A DNA stretch of 61,033 nucleotides from Micromonospora arborensis (GTDB lineage: Bacteria > Actinomycetota > Actinomycetes > Mycobacteriales > Micromonosporaceae). This document shows, piece by piece, positions 10,101 through 31,500 of this stretch. The first letter of the stretch is position 1, and the number at the start of each line of letters is the position of its first letter. The notes under the pieces were generated by a model. It had not been told where the DNA came from and did no database searches. It was given only the letters and a program-made list of their open reading frames with translations. The stretch covers positions 25,910 through 86,942 of the forward strand of contig NZ_PYBV01000044.1 of NCBI RefSeq assembly GCF_003205615.1. The letters are read 5' to 3'. Position numbers and translations under genes: made by a program.

Positions 10101-11053
10101 TCGGGCACGCCACCGGGATCAACCAGCTCGGTGTCTCGGTCGGCACGGTGTTCGCCCCGCTGCTCGGTGCCGGCCTGATCGCCACCGTCGGCGTTTCCGG
10201 CGTGCTGCTCATCGACACCGCCACCTTCGCGGCCGGGGTGCTGTCCCTCCTGCTCGTGCGGTTCCCGAACCTGATGTTCCATCGGCGGGAGGAGCCGTTC
10301 CGCACCGAGATCGCCAACGGCTGGCGCTACATCATCCGCCGCCCTGGCCTGCGGGCCGCGTTGCGGTTCTTCATCGTCGACCATGCCTTCTACACGCTCG
10401 GCTTCGCCGTCATCACCCCGATGCTGCTCATCGAGCAGAGCCCGTCGGTGCTCGGTCTGGCCCTGGGCGCCGGAGGCGTCGGAGGGCTCGCCGGCAGTGT
10501 CGTCATGGGCGTCTGGGGCGGAACGGTCCGCCGCGCCCACGGCCTCATCCTCTTCATGGGCCTGGCGAGCATCGCGATGACCGTCGTCGGGCTCGGCGCC
10601 GGCCCGTTGTGGGTGATCGTGGGCATGTTCCTGCTGACCTTTGGTGAGTCGCTCGCCGAGGGGCACTGGATCGCCGTCGTGCAGACGAAGGTCGGCTTCG
10701 AGTTGCAGGGCCGCATCCTGTCGATCTTCATCTCGCTGATGATGCTCACGATGCCGGTCGGTTATCTGGTGGTCGGCCCTCTCGCCGAACGGTACGTCCA
10801 GCCGTTGCTCGAACCCGGCGGCGCTCTGGCTGGCAGCGTCGGCGAGGTGCTCGGCACCGGACCCGGCCGCGGACTCGCGCTGCTGGTGACAGTCAGTGGC
10901 CTGCTGCAACTCGCGTGGGCCGTTCGGGGCTGGCTCGACCGCCGGCTGCGACTGCTCGAGGACGACCTGCCCGACGCCCTCCCACCCGCCGAGATCGGCT
11001 CCCGCGACGACCTGCAGCGCGAGGCCGACGCCGCGCTGCCCACCGCCCGCTGA
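4112..11053 (+). CDS. bimodular NRPS fused to thioesterase and MFS exporter (NRPS1)
   Basis: A 2313-residue fusion that should assemble, release and export a dipeptide. The ATG at 4112 has GGGAG six bases upstream. Domain order: A1 (about 18-490, core YVVYTSGSTGRPKG at 143), T1 (LGGDSL, Ser533), C (about 590-1000, HHLVFDG at 699), A2 (about 1008-1490, core at 1147), T2 (LGGDSF, Ser1549), thioesterase (about 1600-1850), MFS_3-type transporter (about 1870-2290, about a dozen hydrophobic segments, AVADRWDRRRVM loop). By eye the pocket codes are D-A-E-D-I-G-T-V-V (Lys-like) and D-M-G-E-I-G-A-V-D (Orn/Arg-like), both with acidic residues suited to a basic side chain. The thioesterase elbow is GHCLG, with Cys1682 in place of the usual Ser; the catalytic His is in KAGHFF. 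There is no N-terminal C domain, so A1-T1 initiates. The PLP enzyme and desaturase downstream, on the same strand, probably supply or modify a building block. The product is unknown. Confidence 0.92.
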   Translation: MSQAIDIRTSPVGEGPLWQAIVAQARRQPAAAAVIDGAGDLTYAELVARVEERATELTAAGVSGGDLVGLRIPRSRDAVVAMLAVLRVGAGYVPIDPAYPAARQELILADARPRAVITTDGVTATDTVVGTEAHEAAGGRAAYVVYTSGSTGRPKGVVVPMSALAAFCAAARQRYELTAADRVLQFASLSFDASVEEIFPALTCGAAVVLRDDDMISRPDLFLDRCAGLGITVLDLPTAYWHDLVAALDRAEATLPATVRLAIIGGEAARPDAVRRWQHAAGPGVRLLNTYGPTETTVVATVADLTGWAGDAVPIGHPLPGVTCRVLAADGAETPDGEAGELAIGGAQVAAGYLRRPDLTTERFRPGPTGREYRTGDRVRRAADGSLEFLGRLDEQMKIRGFRVEPGEIEAALRTAPGIEDAVVVLGERGGQARLTGHVVAARGIDLTAVRAALAEVLPAYLVPAALVRHDRLPLTVQGKVDRRALAAVVPDGPVVDTGLTPAQHAVARIWTAVLGIPQVRQDDDFLALGGDSLDAVRMLSALRHEHGVELTLSRLYAAPTLAEVANLVTSAGTGGVAETVTVAEGVPVALSSLQRDFWVAEQVCADLPAHTLGIRYRFAEPVDPAALARALTALARRHPLLRARFPDDGAEPRMVIGSDALLELVQGEPVKAKFDLAAGPLARAYLDTDRTQLVLVVHHLVFDGWSATVVGEELAALYHAARTGAEPDLAPAVALPDLAARNTAARSDAELREYWRQRFTDADLDLELPADRPRPVARSFAAARLTRHVDPALLERLRAYGRGERASLFMVVLAGLQTVLARYTGRTDVTVLTPVAGRTGPGEAALVGPLLNILPMRGDVAGAPTFAQLVARVRDAVLADLDHQTLALPDLVDALARPGSGNRNRVSPVMLTVHNTPTPRDTAVRYTGELAPAATMVDLAVGLDFPADGPLLTIDYATELFDEPRVAALADHLLTLLAAAASDPGTEVLRLPLLTAEERHRILHDWNDVAVPVPDATTVHELFERHAAATPDAPALTFRGDTMSYGDVNMQANRVARRLRAAGVQPGDRVAICLDRGLDLFVAMWGVLKAGAAYVPLDPAYPRERLDYMLADSGATVLIDAAYLHDPLPEDGSDLPPSAAADDPAYVIYTSGSTGKAKGVVVTHRNLVHAADMWQRAYDLRPEWTYQQAASFSFDMFVGETLRAHTTGGRLVVVPRETLLDPADLYELMRTERVECTELVPAVLRGLLAHADRTGTGLSWLRMLIGGGEKWHVHEYELARRLVGPHGRVVNAYGVTEVTVDNVWFDGSAAHLPAEAPLPIGRPFPNNRVYVLDAHGEPVPAGVVGELYLGGAGVAPGYHRRPELTAERFVDDPYAPEPGARMYRTGDAARFHADGTVDFLGRLDDQVKVNGYRIELGEVEAALGALPGVASCAVAVHTPTSGIARLIGYVVTATGEEADEAGLRDALGRSLPVHMVPARVLTLSALPLTPNGKLDRRRLPAPPQTGAAVTGPAPGTPREKAIAEAWSVVLGVADIGLDDSFFALGGDSFAALKVVRQITPTPTLLDLYQQPTVRRLAALLDSRVESPPAQRRMLHRLTPRDADLAAGGMTVVGVPYSGGSAVAYQPLADALPSTWALLAVELPGHDYARPDEPLLPSAEVAERVLVELQEVSGPVLLYGHCLGVAVTMQIARRAEEAGVELAGVALGAGFPTARLPGRIFDWFYRFVPTDALTSDREYLAYLRGRGGFTDVDDPQQQAFVLRNVRHDARDAEEFFTTAYEGQAAKLKAPVLAVVGSRDRVTEHYQERFHEWEHFGEGGVHLAVLPKAGHFFVKSHARPLAAELVAFAGGATTEPVQQNHPAGPAPSLARFATVAAGQFLSMIGSGLSALVLSIWVFQRTGSLTDFAVVNAIGLLPGILVGPLAGAVADRWDRRRVMLASDAVAGLSMATLAVAVFAGGGLQLWQIYLAVSVTSVAGAFQRPAYLAAVAQLAPKRFLGHATGINQLGVSVGTVFAPLLGAGLIATVGVSGVLLIDTATFAAGVLSLLLVRFPNLMFHRREEPFRTEIANGWRYIIRRPGLRAALRFFIVDHAFYTLGFAVITPMLLIEQSPSVLGLALGAGGVGGLAGSVVMGVWGGTVRRAHGLILFMGLASIAMTVVGLGAGPLWVIVGMFLLTFGESLAEGHWIAVVQTKVGFELQGRILSIFISLMMLTMPVGYLVVGPLAERYVQPLLEPGGALAGSVGEVLGTGPGRGLALLVTVSGLLQLAWAVRGWLDRRLRLLEDDLPDALPPAEIGSRDDLQREADAALPTAR

Positions 11054-11079
11054 CACCCACCCTCGCGAAAGGCCACCAC

Positions 11080-11991
11080 GTGTTCGTCGACACCCACATC
11101 GAGCACCCCATCGATGCGTACGGGACCCCCTTGATCGACGCTCAGGACCTCGTACCCGGCGCCCGGATCCTCGTCAAGGACGAGACCCGGTACGCCTCCG
11201 GAAGCCACAAGGAACCCGCCGCACGCCAGGTCGTCGCCCAGGCGATCGCCGAAGGTCGACGGCGCATCGTCATCGCCACCTGCGGTAACTACGGACGCGC
11301 GATGGCCATGGCCTGCGGTGCCATCGGCATGCCCTGCACCGTCGTGCTGCCCACCGGCTGGAGCGACGGCGGCGCCTTCATGCGCTCGGCCGGCGCGGAC
11401 GTGCACCTGGTCGACGGCAATTACGAGGACGCGGTCGACGAGTCCAGGCGACTGGCCACCCTCGACGGCGCGGTCGACGGCAACGTCGACGGTCCCTACG
11501 TCGAGGCGGTGTTCACCGGCCACGGCACCGTCGCCCACGCACTGCACGCCGAGCTGGACGAACCGCCAGCGGCGCTGTGGATCCCGGTCGGCAACGGCAC
11601 CACCGTCATCGCCGTCCACAAGGCGCTGGGTCAGCTCGGGTGGGACGTGCCGCTGCACGGCGTCGGCTCGGCCGGCAACAACCCGCTGGTGACGAGCTGG
11701 CCGGGACCGTACCGGATGCTCGACCCGGACGGGGTCAGCACGACCGACCACAACCAGCCGCTGGTCAACTGGCATGCACTACAGGGCCCTGAGGCCCTCG
11801 ACGCGATCAGAGCCAGCGGCGGTGCCGTACACGCGGCCACCGACGACGAACTGCTCACCGCGCGGCACCTGCTCGCCGGGTACGGAGCCCAGCCCACCGC
11901 CGCCGGCTCGGTCGCCCTCGCCGGGCTGCTCGCGCACGCTCGCCGCACCGTGTTGACCGGAACCCACGTCGTCCTGCTCAGCGGCCGCTGA
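11080..11991 (+). CDS. fold-type II PLP enzyme (threonine synthase/cysteine synthase-like)
   Basis: A 303-residue protein of the tryptophan-synthase-beta superfamily, which uses pyridoxal phosphate for beta or gamma elimination and replacement on amino acids. The GTG at 11080, 27 bases after the NRPS1 stop, has an AAAGG site upstream. The likely Schiff-base lysine is Lys44 in SGSHKEPAA; the phosphate- and substrate-binding loops are CGNYG (about 68-72), PVGNGTT (about 169) and GSAGNN (about 194). It is shorter than true threonine synthase (about 350-450 residues) and lacks a regulatory domain. Family knowledge suggests making a non-proteinogenic amino acid such as a diamino acid, or a racemisation. 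Its position between NRPS1 and a desaturase, on one strand with short gaps, suggests it serves NRPS1. The exact reaction cannot be read from sequence. Confidence 0.82.
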   Translation: MFVDTHIEHPIDAYGTPLIDAQDLVPGARILVKDETRYASGSHKEPAARQVVAQAIAEGRRRIVIATCGNYGRAMAMACGAIGMPCTVVLPTGWSDGGAFMRSAGADVHLVDGNYEDAVDESRRLATLDGAVDGNVDGPYVEAVFTGHGTVAHALHAELDEPPAALWIPVGNGTTVIAVHKALGQLGWDVPLHGVGSAGNNPLVTSWPGPYRMLDPDGVSTTDHNQPLVNWHALQGPEALDAIRASGGAVHAATDDELLTARHLLAGYGAQPTAAGSVALAGLLAHARRTVLTGTHVVLLSGR

Positions 11992-12021
11992 ACCCACCCA
12001 CACCGCCTCCGAGGAAGAACC

Positions 12022-12957
12022 ATGACGCTCACCGCCGTGCCCGCGTCCATCCCCGCCCCCGCGCCCAGCCTGCTGTTCGCTCGCGCCCGCACCACCGGCG
12101 CCGACGAACGCGTCTTCCTCGGCAAGCTCGGTGTCCTGGCCCTGATCACCGCGGCCGGGGCCACCCTCGCCCTGCGTCCGGAACCGCTCGCGGTCGTCGC
12201 AGGCGTGCTGCTGCTAGCCGCCATGTACACCCACGCGGTCGAACTCCAACACCAGGTACTGCACCACTCCGCGTTCCGCAGGGCCTGGCCGCATCGCCTG
12301 GTCGGGGTGCCACTCGGCCTCCCACTGTTCGTCGTCTACAGCCACTACCGGGTACGACACCTGCAGCACCACCGCTTTCTGGGCACCCCGCACGACACCG
12401 AGTTCTTCGGGTTCGACACACGCCAATCGCTGACGTTCGCCACGCTGCTGCGCGGTTCGTTCGACTACCACCGCGTCCTGGTCGTGCTACGGGACGTCGT
12501 CCGCAGCGCGGCCGGCCGGTGGAACTACGAGTTCGGTGACATCAGCCCGAAGATGCGGCGTCACGTCGTGCAGGAGCACCTGGTCCAGGGCGCCGCAGTT
12601 CTCGCCGCCACCGGTCTGGCCCTCGCCGGTCTCGGTGAGTACGTGTTGCTGCTCTGGGTGCTGCCGGTCGTCGCCGCCGTGCCGATGCACTTCCTCGTTG
12701 AGCTGCCCGAGCACATTCTCTGCGACACCGAGACGACCAACGTGCTCCACAACACCCGTTCGATCCGTGGCAGCTGGTTGAGTACCTGGTACACCAACGG
12801 CAACAACCTGCACATCGAGCACCACGCCGCGATGAGCGTACCCATCAACCAGCTCCCCGCCCGGCACGAGGAAACGAGGCGGCTCGCCACACACGTCGAG
12901 CGGACCTACGCCGACTTCTACCGCACGCTATGGCAGGCGCTGCGCGCCCCGAAGTAG
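12022..12957 (+). CDS. membrane di-iron fatty-acid-desaturase-family enzyme
   Basis: A 311-residue integral membrane oxygenase of the FA_desaturase family. All three histidine clusters that bind the di-iron centre are visible: H-x3-HH at about 77-82 within HAVELQHQVLHH, HLQHH at 113-117, and HIEHH at 264-268. Hydrophobic segments lie at about 30-70, 95-105 and 190-230. The ATG at 12022 has GAGG seven bases upstream, and the gene follows the PLP enzyme by 30 bases. In primary metabolism such enzymes desaturate acyl chains. In peptide clusters, relatives hydroxylate or desaturate amino-acid or acyl groups, often on a carrier protein. Here it could act on a residue bound to NRPS1 or on the acyl chain of the large peptide; the operon position favours the first. 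Substrate and reaction are inference. Confidence 0.85.
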   Translation: MTLTAVPASIPAPAPSLLFARARTTGADERVFLGKLGVLALITAAGATLALRPEPLAVVAGVLLLAAMYTHAVELQHQVLHHSAFRRAWPHRLVGVPLGLPLFVVYSHYRVRHLQHHRFLGTPHDTEFFGFDTRQSLTFATLLRGSFDYHRVLVVLRDVVRSAAGRWNYEFGDISPKMRRHVVQEHLVQGAAVLAATGLALAGLGEYVLLLWVLPVVAAVPMHFLVELPEHILCDTETTNVLHNTRSIRGSWLSTWYTNGNNLHIEHHAAMSVPINQLPARHEETRRLATHVERTYADFYRTLWQALRAPK

Positions 12958-13105
12958 CACCCCGAGCGGCCGCGAGAGGACTGTTGGGTTGGCTTTGACC
13001 TTTGGGCAGTTGGTCGAGCGTGGCCCGGGGTGTCCCTCGTCGGCCGCTTTGTGGTCATAGGGCACCGCATCGCATCCTCGCCGGGGCGGCAACCAAGTAT
13101 TGATG

Positions 13106-13124
13106 CCTCGTACTATTTACGAGG
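13106..13124. promoter_or_regulatory. perfect inverted repeat upstream of NRPS2, operator candidate
   Basis: CCTCGTA and TACGAGG form a perfect 7-base inverted repeat around CTATT, 160 bases before the NRPS2 start, in the 326-base gap after the desaturase. The AT-rich core stands out against the surrounding GC-rich DNA. It looks like an operator rather than a terminator because the stem is short. The sequence differs from the palindrome at 3977-3997, so the two operons need not share a regulator. I see no gene in 12958-13283. Confidence 0.45.
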
Positions 13125-13283
13125 AGGCAAAACTGGAGGCGACAACCAGGAGCTGGATATTCCGGGAAGGGAAAGCAGGCCGGGCCGACGCGCGTTTTCC
13201 CAGTGTTCACCTTTCGTCTGTGGTGTTCCGGCTGACCGCTAGAAGGATGGTGGCTTCCGTCTCGTGTCGCCGAGGAGAGTTGC

Positions 13284-28219
<14,936 letters not shown>

Positions 28220-28220
<1 letters not shown>

Positions 28221-28429
28221 TGACCAACCCGTTCGAAGACCCCGAAGGCCGCTACCTCGTGCTCGTCAACGACGAGGGCCAGCACTCGCTGTGGCCGGTC
28301 TTCATCGACGTGCCCGACGGCTGGAAGGTCGTGCACGGCGAGGCCGACCGCCAGGACTGCCTCGACTACGTCGAGAAGAACTGGACCGACATGCGGCCGA
28401 AGAGCCTGATCGCCGCCACTGAGAGCTGA
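28220..28429 (+). CDS. MbtH-family NRPS accessory protein
   Basis: A 69-residue MbtH-like protein, the small partner that binds A domains and enables their folding and adenylation. The family signature is complete: NDEGQHSLWP at about 17-26 and NWTDMRPKSL near the C-terminus, with the conserved tryptophans. The ATG at 28220 overlaps the NRPS2 stop by one base and has GAAAGG eight bases upstream, so translation is probably coupled; a GTG one codon earlier is an alternative start. It is the only MbtH in the window and probably serves both large synthetases, perhaps NRPS1 too. An 81-base gap with a strong hairpin separates it from NRPS3. Confidence 0.97.
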
Positions 28430-28446
28430 CGAAACCCTTTTCCGTC

Positions 28447-28476
28447 CGGATGGGCGGCCCGGTGGCCGCCCATCCG
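28447..28476 (+). terminator. perfect 13-base-pair hairpin between mbtH-like gene and NRPS3
   Basis: CGGATGGGCGGCC and its exact complement GGCCGCCCATCCG flank a CGGT loop. There is no T-run after it. It begins 18 bases after the MbtH stop and ends about 20 bases before the NRPS3 ribosome binding site (AGGAGAG, 28496-28502). It may be a partial terminator, an RNA processing or stability element, or it may merely separate the two translation units. Confidence 0.6.
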
Positions 28477-28510
28477 CTGTGTCGTGCCACTTTCCAGGAG
28501 AGCGTTCCCG

Positions 28511-31500
28511 ATGATTCCCCTGTCCTTCGCGCAGCAGCGGCTGTGGTTCCTGAGCCGGCTCGAGGAATCAGGTGCGACCTACAACATCCCGATGGTGCTG
28601 CGCCTGCGCGGTGCGCTCGATCCGGGTGCCCTGCACGCGGCGCTGACCGACGTGGTCGCCCGGCACGAGGTGCTGCGCACGATCTTCCCGGAAGCGGCGG
28701 ACGGTACCCCGTTCCAGCACGTGCTCGAGGACTGGTCGGTCCCGATGCCGGTCGAGGCGGTCACCGAGGCTGCTCTGCCCGCCGCGATCGCCCGCCAGGT
28801 CGGGCACACGTTCGCGCTGGCGACCGAGATCCCGCTGTCCGCGAGGCTGTTCACCCTCGCCGTCGACGACCACGTGCTCGCCCTGGTCGTGCACCACGTG
28901 GCCGGCGACGGCTGGTCGATGGGACCACTCGCCCGCGACCTGTCGACGGCCTATCAGGCCCGGTGCTCGGGTACCGCGCCCGACTTCGAGGAACTGCCGG
29001 TCCAGTACGCGGATTACGCGCTGTGGCAACGGGACCTGCTCGGTGAGGCCGACGACCCGGACAGCGTGCTGACGACCCAACTCGACTACTGGCGGCGCGC
29101 CCTCGACGGCATCCCGGACGAACTGACCCTGCCCGGCGCCCGGCCGCGCCCGGGCGTGGCGTCACATCGCGGCGGCGTCGTCGAGGTCACGCTTGACGCC
29201 GGTCTGCACGCGCGGCTCGGCGCGTTCGCCCGCGGCGCCTCGGCCACGCCCTTCATGGTGCTGCAGGCCGGGCTGGCCGTCCTGCTGTCGCGCCTGGGCG
29301 CGGGCCCGGACATCCCGTTGGGCATGCCGGTGGCCGGACGAACCGACGACGCCCTCAACGACCTGGTCGGCTTCTTCGTCAACACGCTCGTCGTCCGGGT
29401 GCGCGTGGCCGGCGCCTTCACGGATGTCGTGCACCAGGTGCGGTCGGCAATGCTCGACGCGATGAGCCACCAGGACGTGCCGTTCGAGCGGATCGTCGAG
29501 GACCTCGCGCCGGCGCGTTCGCTCGCCCGGCACCCGCTGTTCCAGGTGATGCTTGGCATGCAGAACACCGCCACTCCGACGCTCGACCTACCGGGCGTCG
29601 AGGCCTCGCTGCTGCCAATCGGTTCGGCACCGGCCAAGTTCGACCTCGACCTGTCCTTCACCGAGCCGCCGGGCGGTGGGCTGCGCGGCCGGATCACCTA
29701 TGCGGCCGACCTCTTCGACGCCGAAGCCGTGCAGGACCTCGCCGATCGGCTCGTGCACCTGCTCGACCGTGCCCTCGACCGGCCCGACCTTCCGGTCGGG
29801 GACCTCGACATCCTCACCGTGGACGAGCGCCACCGGATCCTTGTCGGCTGGAACGACACGTCCCGCTCCTATACGCCGTCAACGGTGCCGGGGCTGTTCG
29901 AGGCTCAGGCGGTGGCGACCCCGGACGCGCCCGCCGTGGATGCGGTCACCTATCGCGAGTTGAGTGAGCGGGTGGGCCGGCTGGCCGGCATTCTGGCCGC
30001 GCGTGGAGTCGGCCCGGAGACACGTGTCGCGGTCGTCTTGCCGCGCTCGGTCGACCTCGTCGTCGTCCTGCTTGCCGTGCTGAAGGCCGGCGGCGCGTAC
30101 GTGCCGGTCGATCCGGACTACCCGGCCGATCGGATCGCCTTCGTCATCGCGGACGCCCGACCGGTTCTAGTGATCGACTCGTCGTTCGACCTGGGGGCTG
30201 ACGGGCCCGTTCTCGAGCCGGTGCAGCTACTGCCTTCGCATCCGGCGTATGTCATCTACACCTCGGGCTCGACTGGTCGGCCCAAGGGTGTGGTCGTCAG
30301 CCATGCGGCGGTGGTCAATCAGTTCGGGTGGATGCAGCGCACGTACGGGCTGACCGCGACCGATCGGGTGCTGTTGAAGACGCCGGTCGGGTTCGACGTG
30401 TCGGTGTGGGAGTTGTTCTGGCCGCTCGTCACCGGCGCGTCGATGGTGGTTGCCCGACCGGGCGGGCACCGTGATCCGGCCTACCTGGCGGGTGTGATCC
30501 GGGATGCCGGGGTGACGGTCGTGCAGTTCGTGCCGTCGATGCTGCGCCACTTCCTGGACGATCCGGACGCGGCGTCCTGCCGTTCGTTGCGGGTGCTGAT
30601 CTGCATCGGTGAGGCACTGCCGGGCGACCTGGCCGACGAGGCGCAACGCGTGCTCGGCTTGCCCGTGCAGAACCTCTACGGGCCGACCGAGGCGACCATC
30701 GCCATCACGAGTTGGGTGTGCGCCCAGCCGGCCAACCCGATGCCGATCGGCACACCGATGGACAACTCGCGTGTCTACGTGCTCGACAGGTCGATGCGGC
30801 CGGTGCCTCCGGGCGTGCCGGGGGAGCTGTATCTCGCTGGAATCCAATTGGCGCGCGGCTACTGGGCTCGGCCGGGGCTGACCGCCGAGCGGTTCGTCGC
30901 CGACCCGTACGGCCGGGGTGGCCGCCTCTACCGCACCGGCGACCTCGCGATGTGGCGGCTGGACGGCGAACTCGTCTACCTGGGCCGCACCGACGACCAG
31001 GTGAAGTTCCGAGGCTTCCGGATCGAACTGGGCGAGATCACAGCGATCCTCTCCACCCACGCCGACGTGCGGCAGGCGGCCGTGGCCGTCCACGACGACC
31101 GGCTCGTCGCCTACGTCGTCGGCGACCTCGACCCGGCAGCACTGCGCGCCCACGTGGCGGCCGCACTTCCGGAATACATGGTGCCGGCCGCCGTCGTGGC
31201 CCTGGACTCGTTGCCGCTGACCGCCAACGGCAAACTCGACCGCAAAGCCCTGCCCGCGCCCGATTTCGCCGCTTCCACGACCCGTCGCGCCCCGGCCAAC
31301 CGCGACGAGGAGCTGCTCTGCCAGGCCTTCGGCGAGGTGCTCGGGCGCGACGACGTCGGCGTCGACGACAACTTCTTCGACCTCGGCGGCCACTCTCTGC
31401 TCGCCACCAAGCTCGTCAACCGCATCCGCTTTCTGCTCGGGCGCGAGACGACGGTGCGGGACCTGTTCAACGCTCCCACCGTCGCCGGCCTGGCGGGCCG

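Noticed and set aside
13030..13242. 70-codon plus-strand frame before NRPS2
   Set aside because: No ribosome site, no family features, and it spans the inverted repeat and leader of NRPS2.
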